Below are positions 54,200 through 64,000 of a stretch of DNA of 64,000 nt, in pieces. The notes below the pieces were generated by a model, which saw only the letters and a list, made by a program, of their open reading frames with translations, did not search any database and was not told the DNA's origin. The stretch spans positions 25,123,876-25,187,875 of the forward strand of contig NC_045142.1 of the NCBI RefSeq assembly GCF_008831285.2. Reading direction: 5' to 3'. Within the stretch, counting starts at the first letter, position 1; each line of letters opens with the position of its first letter. The position numbers and the translations under genes are program-made. The stretch is from Nymphaea colorata (lineage: Eukaryota > Streptophyta > Magnoliopsida > Nymphaeales > Nymphaeaceae).

Positions 54200-54620
54200 T
54201 GGATCGGGTCGGGTCCTGTCGACCCCGATCCGTATCCATTCGGTCTGATTTTATAAACAGAATCGATTCGGTTCGTTTCAGAACCGTTTCAGTTCGTTTA
54301 AGAACCGATACGATCCGTTTCAAGACCGGTTCGAGCATTTTGGGACTGTTTCGGATATTTTCTGGACCAGTTCAGTTGATTTTCAGACCGGTTCATTCAA
54401 TTTCAGAACCGATTCAGGTCTTTTCAAACCGATTCAGAGTTGTTTGAGACCGGTTCTTTCCCTTTTCAGACCAGTTCATCTAGTTTTCCACAGGTTCGGT
54501 CCATTTAGGACTGATACGGGACCGGTTCTAAGCTAGAGGAAGCTGGTATATGTGTTTTTATGCCTATTTAAGGTGTTTAATAGATTGGTTCGATCATTTT
54601 AGATCGATACGGGACCGATT
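54200..54620 (+). repeat. Degenerate ACCGGTTC/ACCGATTC repeat array in the Copia-3 leader
   Basis: More than a dozen copies of an 8-10 base word (GACCGGTTCA, GAACCGATTCA, GGACCAGTTCA), spaced roughly 20-35 bases by T-rich linkers such as TTTTCA. The spacing is irregular, so this is a decayed tandem array and not coding sequence. It lies between the GC-rich leader and gag. Confidence 0.75.
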
Positions 54621-55271
54621 CATTATGTTTTATGGAGCTTTAATGAATAATTTAGATAGCATTAAGTTGATTATGCAGAAACGATTCATGTGATTCGTGT
54701 ATTTCATTTTTAAATGTGTTATTGTGACATATTATTTTTTTTGTATCATGTTTTGTTTAGGACTATGCTAAAGTTAAATTTTATTGCATTATCATAAAGT
54801 TGTACGATAACGCTAATGTAAGGAGCATGTGATTAGTTAAATCATGTTATACCTCACCAAAGTGACTACGCATGATTTAAAGGCACATTAGTGTTTCATG
54901 TTGTACTTATTTTCATTTGAAGTAGCATAATTACCCAAAGATAGTGTGTTATGTTCAGGAGAATAAGTAGAGTAAAATAGGAAAATAGATCCTTACATAG
55001 TTCTGTCATTTTACACCCAAATGTGTTATGCTTAACTATAGTTTGGATTTACATTTCCTAGTTTTACTAGATAAAGTTAAGACGGAATACATGTGCGTAT
55101 TAGATATATTACCAAAGTAGTATCCTAATGACCCTGGGTATTTGTCTTGGAAATAGTAGACATAAAGAGCCTTTATTTGGTTTACTGTTCCATATGGTTT
55201 GTCTCATATAATGCATGTCAACTTATAGATGTCTTTTGTCGTCTGCAGTGCCTTGATCTATTTATTTTAAT

Positions 55272-58200
55272 AGCTCAAATTCTATCCCTTTACTTGATGA
55301 TTCAAATTATGCTGAATGGAAAGAAAATGTTGTGTTTACATTAGGGTATATGGATCTAGATATGGCTTTGAGGCGACCTGAGCCACCACCTCTTACACCA
55401 GAAAGTACACATAATGAAATAGTGTATTTTGACAAGTGGGAGCGTTCTAACCGACTAAACTTGCTGCATTTGCAATCAAGGGTCGCTAAGAACATACGTG
55501 GTGCTATCCCACCTTGTAGATCGGTGAGAGAGTTCTTGGATGCAGTTGACGCTCAATTTGTCAGTTCTCATAAAGCCAGAGCCAGTACCCTAATGTCAAA
55601 GTTAATATCTATGAAATATCAAGGAGGGGGTAACATTCGCCAGCATATGTTAGAAATGAGGAACATTGCTTCTCAATTGAATGACATGAAGTTGACTATT
55701 TCTGAATCATTCTTGGTATTCTTTACTTTGACCTCTTTACCAGCTGAATACACTCCTTTTAAGATCAGTTACAACACACATAATACTGAATGGACATTCA
55801 ATGAATTGATGTCTAAGTGTGTTGAAGAGGAGGAAAGAATGAAGGGTGAGAAGTTGCAAAGTGCACATATGGTTTTTCACTCTGGGGCTGGTAAAGTTGG
55901 CATAAAGAAAAGTTCAATGAAAATAAGTGCCAAGAAGAAGTCAACAGGACAAACTGCTTGTCAAACTGCGCAGATTAACTTAGCCCCTATAAAGTGTTTC
56001 TTTTGCAAGAAAAAGGGGCATAAGAAGTCAGACTGCATCAAGTACAAGAATTGGTTAGAGAAGAAAGGTAACATGTCATATGTTTCACTTGAAAGTAATA
56101 TGTTAAATGTTCCTATTAATAGCTGGTGGATTGACTCTGGTGCTACTGTGCATATTGTCAATAATTTACAGGACTTTCTGAGCAAAAGTGAACCAACACT
56201 ACATGAGAGGAACATTTTCTCAGGAAACAAAATGTGCTTACATGTGAAAGCTGTAGGAGAATGCCAGATTAGGCTTGATACTGGCTTTGTTTTGGATCTT
56301 CATGATGTTTTCTTTGTTTCATCATATAGTAGAAACTTAATTTCTGTATCAAGACTGGACAAATTTGATTTTTTTTTAAAGTTTGAAAATTCAAAAATGT
56401 TGATTTATAAAGATCTTGTTGAAATTGGTTCTGCTATATTGTGTGATGGTTTATACAAGTTGAATGTGAAGATCCAATCTCCTGAATCGTTGGTTTCTAG
56501 TCATAATATAATTGGCAATAAGCGTAGTACCATAAAGGATGATTCATACATGCTATGGCACCGCCGTTTGGGTCATATCTCTGAAAAGAGAATAAGTAGA
56601 CTCTTAAATGAAGGGATCTTACGATCTCTTGATTTTACAGATAACGACATATGTGTTGATTGCATAAAGGCAAAGCAAACTAACATATATAAAGAAGGTG
56701 CCGAGCGATGTACTGAAAGATTAGGAATTGTTCACACAGATATTTGTGGACCTTTCCCTCCTTGTTACACAGGCGAAAAGTATTTTGTCACCTTTATAGA
56801 TGACTATTCTCGGTATTTGTATCTCTACAAGAAATCGTACGCTTAAAGAAATGGTTCGAGCTATGCTAAATTACTCTACTCTCCTTTTAACCTTGTGGGG
56901 TGAAGCTCTCAGGACAGCAGTGCATATACAGAATAGGGTTCCTACTAAGGCTGTTCCCACAACTCCTTACGAGTTATGGACAGGTAGGAAACCTTCTCTT
57001 TCTTATATGCACATATGGGGATGTCCTGCTGAAGCTAAATTGTATAACCCCTACATAAAAGCCTTTGATCCTAGAACAACCAGTGGTTTCTTTATTGGTT
57101 AACCTGAAAGATCGAAAGGCTATAGGTTTTATTGTCTATCTCATACACTACATATTGTGGAAACAGATAAGGCTAAGTTCCTGAAAGATGGCTCATTTGG
57201 GTTAGATGTATTATAAAACCTCAATTTTGAGGAAATACAGGATACTGAAAGTAGACCTGATAAAGAGAATATAAATGTGTATGATTACGTTGTCTCCCAG
57301 GATGACATGAATACAAATCATACAGGCAATGCATCAGATCCAGATGAATTAAGCGTAGATCATACTGATGAACACGAACATGATATAGACATACAAATTG
57401 AAAATGATCAATTACCTGTTCGTAAATCTACAAGGGCCAGGAGATCTGCCATATCATCAGACTATGTGGTATACCTACAAGAGCCTAGTGATTTCATAGA
57501 TATTGATGATGATCCTTCCACATTCGTTGAAGCCGTTGAAAGCAAACAATATAGGCACTGGATTAATGCCATAAAAGTAGAACTTGACTCTATGGCTAAA
57601 AACCAGACGTGGAGCCTTGTGTCGTTGCTTGAAGGAGTAAAACCCGTAGGATGTAAATGAGTCTATAAGACCAAGAGGGACTCTAAAGGCAACATAGAGA
57701 GATACACGACAAGATTGGTTGCTAAAGGATTCACACAAATGGAGGGCATTGACTATAATGAGACATATTCACCTGTCTCTGCTAAAGAGTCAATGAGGAT
57801 TGTCCTTGCACTTGTAGCTCATTTTGATTTAGAGCTACATCAGATGGATGTGAAAACGGCTTTCTTGAATGGTGATTTGGACGAAGAGGTATATATGGAT
57901 CAACCTCAAGGGTTTTCTAAGAGTGGTAAAGATCATTTGGTTTGCAAGCTTAATAAAGTGATTTATGAACTTAAACAGGCCTCACGTCAATGGTACATTA
58001 AGTTTTCCGAAGTCATTACGACTTTTGGATTTACAGAAAACATCATTGATCGATGTGTGTATCTTAAGACATGTGGGAGTAAGTTCATAATTTTGACTTT
58101 ATATGTGGATGACATTTTGCTTGCTTCAAATGATCTTCAATTGCTAACAGAAACCAAACATTTTCTCGCATCTCATTTTGAGATGAAGGACATGGGTGAG

Positions 58201-59080
58201 GCTTCATTTGTTCTTGGCATTGAGATTCGTCGAGACAGATCTAAATATGTTTTAAGTCTCTCCCAATCATCATACATCAATAAAGTTCTTAAAAGATATG
58301 GGATGGAGAATTGTTCTCCTATTTCGGCACCCATAGCTAAAGGGGATAAATTGAGCCTAAATGATTGTCCAAAGGACGAATTTTAAAAGGCACAAATGAT
58401 CAACATTCCATATGCATCTGCGGTTGGCAGCTTGCAGTATGCGCAGATTTGTACTAGGTCTGACATTTCCTTTGTTGTTGGCATGCTTGGTAGATTTCAG
58501 TCTAATCCAAGCGTGGCACATTGGAAGGCCGTAAAGAGAGTCATGCGGTACTTGCAAGGGACAAAATTACATGTTGACATATCGCAAGGTGGACCATTTA
58601 GAAGTGATTGGCTATTCTGATGCCGATCTTGGAGGATGTACCGATAGTAGAAAGTCTACTACTGGTTTTGTTTTCCTTCTATCAGGAGGTGCCATCTCAT
58701 GGGGGAGCAAAAAGCAGACTGTGACTGCTGCTCACACCATGGAAGCAGAATTCATTGCATTATATGAGACTACATCACAGGCAATTTGGATAAAGAACTT
58801 CATTTCACAGCTCAAGATAGTGGAATCCATTGATAGACCACTTAAGGTTCACTGTGATAATGAAACTGCAGTGTATTTTTCCAACAACAACAAAAGTACT
58901 ACTTCTTGTAAGCATATGGAACTTAAGTATTTTGTTGTTAAGGAAAAGACAGAGAATCAACTAGTGTGTATTCAACACATTGGAACTACAAATATGGTTG
59001 CAGATCCTCTTACTAAAGCGCTAGCATCTGGTATGTTCTTTGAACATGTTAAGAGGATGGGTTTGTGTAGTTCAATGTAA
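55272..59080 (+). pseudogene. Copia-3 gag-pol, disabled
   Basis: The gag frame is open from about 55272, with SNYAEWKENVVFTLGYMDL upstream of the first listed start; the true ATG was not found. It continues to 56846. Parts: capsid (ASTLMSKLISMKYQGGGNIR), CCHC knuckle CFFCKKKGHKKSDC near 56000, protease WWIDSGATVHIV near 56130, pre-integrase HRRLGHISEKR, and the integrase start [20 protein letters not shown]. Right after [10 protein letters not shown] the sequence jumps to [13 protein letters not shown], so the middle of the integrase, with its second Asp and the Glu, is deleted. RT at 57715-58386 keeps QMDVKTAFLNGDLDEEVYMD and LYVDDILLASN. RNase H runs to 59080. Several single stops lie between the parts. 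Confidence 0.9.
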
Positions 59081-59280
59081 ACACACTATTATGCAAACAT
59101 TTATGAATGTGATCACATACAGTTTGTTGATTCTCATTAAGTTTGTTGTCTATTTATTTTGTATTCTCATTTGTTTGTTGAGAAGTTTTGTAAGACAACA
59201 AGGTGGGACCTTGGAATGGATTTTAAGGCTAATCCATTTATTTTGTTTACCCTTGATATCGACTTGGACTAGTGGGAGAT

Positions 59281-59682
59281 TGTTGGGATTTTTCCATCTG
59301 GATAGTCCTGCGTTGATACGGGTCCATATCCGTTTTGGACCCTAAGTATAAATACTCGTGTCTTGTGATGGTGTGAGACACATTCAGTTTTTACCGTCTG
59401 GGTAATCGGTCCCCTTAGCCATACGTGAATTGCATGTCCCCATCACTGGGCTGCTATGGCTGAGGAGAAAAACCCATTGCCGCCGCCGCCGCCGCTACCT
59501 CCGCAAGGGAACGACTCTATAGGGGCTGTAGCCGTTCTTCCTACAGCCGCCAACATTCAGTCGGCGGTCGCCTCTACAGGTTATTCTTCCACCCTATATG
59601 AAACACATGAATCATGATTGTCTTTTTCGATTTCTGCATATTTTGTTTGTGTGCTATCTAGATTCCTCGCAAAGCTCCAACA
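59281..59682 (+). repeat. Copia-3 3' LTR
   Basis: 402 bases matching 53086-53485 end to end, followed by ATCTC. Confidence 0.92.
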
Positions 59683-59687
59683 ATCTC

Positions 59688-60344
59688 TTCTAGTAGAAAG
59701 TAAGAGATTTGCCTCAGTCTTTGTGGCCGAAGACCTTCCTTTACTGTGTGGCCGAAAACCTTCTTTTATTGTTTTTTTTGTTTTGACCTTCACAATCGGG
59801 AAATCACCGCTGCTCTTTTTTTTCTAACGACCCAAGCCCCTGTCCAGTGGGTTTGAGAGCTGAAAGCATTGGACGACAGAAGATGACCCAAAAACCCCAA
59901 TATGGAGGAAAAGGGCATGAGATTGTTGGTGGCTCGTCGAACTCTTGCCTGCCGCCTTTGTGCGTTAGAAGTAAGGGAGAACGAGTTTCTCTCATTGGCG
60001 GTGGAAGAAAATGAGAAGAGGGAGTGCTGGAGGCACTGGAGACGTAACCCTTTGCTTGGGTTTCGCTTTAGGAAAGAGAGACTCTCGAGAGGAGAGAGAG
60101 AGAACAAACAAGAAAATGAATACAATAATTCAAAAGGGGTTTTTCAAAAGGGTATTCAAAACCGCTGTTATAAGTTTCATAAATTAATGCCGCAACATTT
60201 TGCTAAAATCTTTTTTTCAAAAAGAGGCTTGCGAAAGTTTGTTTCGGTGAAAACCTAGAATTTTAAATGAAATTGTGTTGTAATACCCTCAGAGTTATTA
60301 TAAATTGCTGAAAGAGGGTTTTAGAAAATTGTTTTGCAATTTCG
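59688..60344 (+). other. Copia-4 interior without recognisable coding sequence
   Basis: Sequence right of the Copia-3 insertion. It has pyrimidine- and purine-rich tracts and a GAGAGAGAGA run near 60100, but no Gag or protease remnant was recognised. Either the coding part was deleted or it has decayed beyond recognition. Confidence 0.45.
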
Positions 60345-61880
60345 GTGGAAAACAATGATTCTTCATATTTAAACAATTACTATGTATATCTTGAAGAAGA
60401 GCTATACTATTTAGGAGATATTGACGAAATGTTTGACAATATAACATATGACGAAGCTATAAACTCGCATGAATCGTCAGAGTGGGTGAATGCTATAGAT
60501 GAAGAAATTGAATTCATAGAAAAGAATAAAGTCTGAGAATTAATAGATCTTCATAACGATAGAAGACCCATTAGATATAAATGGGTGCTAAGGAAGAAGT
60601 ATAATGCTGACGGATCAATAGAAAAATTAAAAACCAGAGTGGTGGTAAAAGGTTTTTCTCAAAAAGAATGAATTGATTACTCAGAAACTTATTCGTTGAC
60701 TGCAAAGTTTGCATCAACTAGAATAATTTTGGCTATCGCAACATTCAATGACTTGGATATTTGTCAGATAGATATAAAAAATGCTTTCCAAAATGGTGAG
60801 TTGAAAGAAACCATACATACGACTCAACCACAGGGGTATACCACCAAGGAAAAAAAAGGCAAAGCGTACAAGCTGAATAAATCTTTGTACGGTTTGAAGC
60901 AGTTGCCTAGACATTGCTATTTTGTCTTTTAGGAAGCAATTACAAAACTTGAGTTCGTTGCAAACCAACTATATCATTATGTATATGTATGGAAAAGTGG
61001 GAGCATTTTCTGTATCCTATCATTATATGTCGATGACATATTACTAAGAGGAAATGGTAACTATATAATATTCAAAACAAAGACTTGACTAAACAAGAAT
61101 TTCAAAATGAAGGACTTATGTGAAAAATTCTAAATCTTAGGAATAAAGATCACTCGAGATATAAACTCAATAATTCTTAGTTTAAGCCAATAACGATATA
61201 TTGATTATATCTTAAAGAAATTCTGCATGTTGGACTCCAAACCAATTGAGATTCATGTAGTTAAAGTAGCAAACTTAAGCAACAGTGATTGTCTTCATGA
61301 TGGACAACAAAAATTAAATGTTCATATGCACAAGTTATTGGCAGTTTCATGTATGTAATTGCTTGGCCCTATAGGCAAACAGTTAAAAGAATTTTTCGGT
61401 ATATTAAAAGATCGAAAAAACTGCAATTGTCCTATCAAGCAGATGAGCTAACGTTAGATGGCTAGTTCGACACGGATTTTGCATGATGCAAAGACGACAG
61501 TTAGTCTACTTCAGGGTATGTTTTCCTATTTAGAGGTGGAACAGTAGTCTGGTCCTATAAGAAACAGGGACATGTTGCTCAGCATACTCAGGAGGTTGCA
61601 TGTAATATTGCAATTACTTTTGTTGTTTGGATAAATCGATTCTTAAAACACTTGAAATTAGATCTTGATCATGAACCAGTTCAACTGTACTGTGATAATC
61701 TGGCAGGGATATCTCTTATGAAAAATGGAGTTGTTAACTTAAAAAGTAAACATATAATGGTGAAATACCATTATGTTCATGAAATGATCAAGAAAAATAA
61801 AATCTCGGTTGATTAGTTGTCTTCCAATGATATGGTAGCTGATCCCTTAACTAAGAGAATATCTGAATACTTGTTTTGAA
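60345..61880 (+). pseudogene. Copia-4 RT-RNase H remnant
   Basis: Patches in changing frames: the linker SSEWVNAIDEEIEFIEKNKV, an RT entry [54 protein letters not shown], a YVDDILL box near 61030, RNase H with a Y/F-to-stop-altered SGYVF segment, and the end SNDMVADPLTKRISEYL near 61860. Many stops and shifts are present. It is clearly older and of a different lineage from Copia-1, -2 and -3. Confidence 0.82.
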
Positions 61881-62080
61881 AACAAGTGGTTCATACGAGG
61901 TTAAAATATATTTGAATGGTTGCAAAGGGAAAACCATTGAATGGAAAACCTCATTGTAAACCTTAAACAAAATTTGTGTTACAATAGAAAAACTAATTAT
62001 GAAAAACTACGTAACTAATTAAATGAAGAAAACCCACGTATACTGGAAGCAAACTGACGGTCTCATGGCCAAGTGAGAGA

Positions 62081-62446
62081 TATTAGATAGTGGCCATTGA
62101 GCCCTACCTAAATATCTCTTAACTGTTTAACAGTTACGAGATGAACATGGACACTCATCTTTATCTGAATTTCCTGAAATCCCTCTCACCCTAACCATCT
62201 GCTCGGCTACGGAGAAACTTAAGAGGCTAGCCTATTTGTGCCCGACAACCCTCAATTTAGGGTTTAATCCTCTTGAAACCCTTAGAAGGAAACCTAGGCC
62301 TCTATGCTTTCTTCTCCTCTTCTCCTGCTTCTTCTTCTTGCTTTGCTTCTTTCAGCTTACGCTACTTCTCTATCTACAATTTGGAGCCGTTGGTGAACTT
62401 ATTGTGCAGATGTGCAACTTCCACTGCTACTTCTATTGCTATAACA
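62081..62446 (+). repeat. Copia-4 3' LTR
   Basis: 366 bases; same landmarks as 52176-52595 with many substitutions and indels. A purine stretch CCAAGTGAGAGA precedes it. Confidence 0.78.
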
Positions 62447-62498
62447 AAAGCCTTCTAAATTGCATGCACCAATAAGTTATATCCAAATTGCATGCAAG

Positions 62499-62605
62499 AA
62501 TAAGTTATATGGGTATGGATATGGTTTGGATATGATACTAGTATAGGTAAAGTATGGTACGGCAATTTTAACAAATTGCATGCACGAATAATTGGAGTAA
62601 CGCAT

Positions 62606-62654
<49 letters not shown>

Positions 62655-62891
62655 CACACAATATTGCAAAATTATAATTGAATGCAGCATTTAAATAAAC
62701 AAGTAATATAAATAAAAATATTTTATTTTAACGATCGATAACTCTAAAAAATATAGTGAAAACTAAGTTGAAAAGAAATAAATCAAAATAAAATTAATTA
62801 GTTTGAATCAACTTTGATTTAAAAAGTACTTTAAGTGTATCCAAATACCCACTTACATGGAGGTATGAGGACCTTATATGTGGCTTAAGTC
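62499..62891 (+). repeat. Dispersed repeat with inverted ends, copy at the duplicate
   Basis: Third copy of the family at 18479-18860 and 41441-41814. It keeps the TTTGAATCAACTTTGATT segment missing from the 41.4-kb copy. A (TA)n run of about 37 bases (62611-62647) lies inside. Confidence 0.6.
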
Positions 62892-63347
62892 AATAGCAAA
62901 CCTGAATTCATTCATGCCTGATTTTTTTTCACCTCTTTTTTTATCTCTGGTTTTAATAAAGTTTTAAAATGAACTTGTCCACAATATATTCTATAAACAT
63001 AATGCTTTGTTGCGACAATTATTATATAATTATGTACGGAGTTTAACTGTTTAATAGAAAAGTAAAATTCATAGCCGTGTAGTATTTCCTGAAACAAAAA
63101 CATGGCATCATTTAAACCGTGTGTTATCCCAATAAGTCTTCCAATGACACAGTCCTTAAAAATTTGAACCCATCAAGTCAGATCGTTATCAGCAGTTCAA
63201 AATCCAATTGTAATCGGTAATTGGATACTGGTCTCTTTATCAAATCCGACTAAATGGCTTCTAATACGATCTTTCTACAGTCCCTCGAAGATGCAAATCT
63301 TTTGCATGCCACATATGTAAGGTAAAGGTAATCTGATTCATCGACTA

Positions 63348-63418
63348 GAGCATCTGGTGTCGTGGTATCATACTTCCCTCCCACGGTACTGACCGACGTT
63401 CGATTTCCCGGACATGCA
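63348..63418 (+). pseudogene. tRNA-Gly(CCC) pseudogene
   Basis: The aligned duplicate of the tRNA at 42261-42331 keeps the loop CTCCCAC with anticodon CCC. Its acceptor stem reads GAGCATC against ACATGC, the anticodon stem has lost pairs (ACTTC against GGTAC), the T stem reads CGACG against TCCCG, and the D arm has GTGTCGTGG. All stems except part of the D arm are broken, so no functional tRNA is expected. Confidence 0.85.
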
Positions 63419-64000
63419 TTTTTTTTTCCCTTTCGCTTCAGACGATCTTTAAGGCCACTTGATCCGAACCGAGCGTCATTCGAGGCAATAGTTGTATGCG
63501 CTTCTTCTTTGTTATACAAATTGATAATTAGACGTTGGAAAGCAAGTTAGCTCCAAATTTTGCGTGAAGTTTAGACGTTTTTGTTCCTCATATCTTCCTC
63601 ACATGGCCCTTGAATACGTTTTCATCCAGAGAAAAACAAAAAAAAACAAAAACAAATTAATAATAATAATGTGATTTAAATAAGTTTTATGCCATAAAAA
63701 TATTAAAAAAAACTTGTAAGATCATATCAAGCCAGCGTTTAGGAAATTAGTGTTAGAATAGTTAAATGCCTATGATTAACATAATTATAAGTTAAATAAA
63801 TAATTAATTGCTTTAAAATCCTACAAGCAGGCAACATTTCCTTGATTCTGTCAATTGAAAATTTCAAATTAAGTCACTTGTTCATATCGACGTGGATAAT
63901 GCTCAATTAATACGAGACATATTATATCGTACGTGTATTAAATAATATATCATATGCGCGATGCATGCGCCACATGTGTCAAGGATTTCAAATTCAGCTT

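Larger units (their letters stand above)
53086..59682 (+). mobile_element. Copia-3: LTR retrotransposon nested in Copia-4
   Basis: 6597 bases with LTRs 53086-53485 and 59281-59682 and an exact ATCTC target duplication (53081-53085 and 59683-59687). The primer site at 53487-53502 (TGGGTTATGGGCCCAC) matches the anticodon region of initiator tRNA-Met instead of its 3' end. The leader is long and GC-rich (53590-54200), followed by a repeat array (54200-54620) and gag-pol (about 55260-59080). A purine tract AGTGGGAGAT precedes the 3' LTR. The LTRs differ at roughly 5 % of positions by eye. Pol is disabled by an integrase deletion and stops. Confidence 0.93.
52176..62446 (+). mobile_element. Copia-4: old degenerate LTR retrotransposon containing Copia-3
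   Basis: The 5' LTR is 52176-52595 (TGTTGGATAGTGG to CCAACA) and the 3' LTR 62081-62446 (TATTAGATAGTGG to ATAACA). They share ATCCGGATATCTC/CTAAATATCTC, TTATCTCAACATTTTCCT/TTATCTGAATTTCCTG and a pyrimidine-rich stretch. A worn tRNA-Met primer site (TGGTATTAGAGAC) starts at 52597. Only the RT-RNase H part survives (60345-61880); gag, protease and integrase are missing. Copia-3 occupies 53086-59682. The LTRs are strongly diverged and no target duplication is left, so this is the oldest LTR element of the window. Confidence 0.82.
62499..64000 (+). repeat. Direct segmental duplicate, copy B (partner 41441-42893), cut by window end
   Basis: Collinear with copy A up to the last base of the window, which corresponds to about 42893, some 260 bases short of the GST stop codon of copy A. 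Small indels and substitutions are frequent. The tRNA-Gly in this copy is ruined. Confidence 0.9.

Overview
This window is nuclear DNA from a flowering plant. The evidence is an intron-rich plant-type RecQ helicase gene (RECQSIM), a phi-class glutathione S-transferase with the usual three-exon structure, a eukaryotic tRNA-Gly with an adjacent Pol III T-run, and many plant transposable elements: Copia LTR retrotransposons, an L1-type LINE, and hAT- and PIF/Harbinger-like small elements. I cannot name the species. Nothing looks bacterial, organellar or recently transferred from another kingdom. I found no CRISPR array, rRNA or operon, and no clearly undescribed protein system. The unusual content is structural.

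Layout. 1-2.8 kb holds two small hAT-like elements and AT-rich sequence. 2824-3180 (minus) encodes a 118-residue membrane protein. 3.2-10.5 kb has no recognisable gene and contains a 299-bp tandem duplication. 10522-40636 (minus) is RECQSIM, which I assembled exon by exon: 16 exons, 2634 coding bases, predicted 877 residues, with all junctions in phase. The order is UBA domain, helicase motifs Ia-III, the acidic insertion typical of SIM, motifs IV-VI, zinc-binding region and basic tail. Its intron 7 is 14.6 kb and holds a Russian-doll set of transposons. A Copia element on the gene's own strand (Copia-1, TSD AGTAC) contains a related Copia on the opposite strand (Copia-2, TSD ATTTG). Copia-2 in turn contains a solo LTR (TSD AGCCC) and a hAT-like element (TSD CTAGGCGG). 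Two further hAT-like elements of another family lie inside Copia-1 and beside exon 7.

41.4-45.4 kb holds a small repeat, tRNA-Gly(CCC) and the phi GST gene (minus, 216 residues) with a TATA box. 45.4-52.2 kb is AT-rich spacer with microsatellites and a decayed L1 LINE (minus). 52.2-62.4 kb is an old degenerate Copia (Copia-4) into which a younger Copia (Copia-3, TSD ATCTC) has inserted. Copia-3 has a primer-binding site matching the anticodon region of initiator tRNA-Met, and it has lost the middle of its integrase. 62.5-64.0 kb is a diverged direct duplicate of 41.4-42.9 kb with a ruined tRNA-Gly copy. The second GST copy should therefore lie just past the right edge of the window.

The three host protein genes are functionally unrelated: genome maintenance, detoxification, and an unknown membrane role. 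They are simply neighbours.
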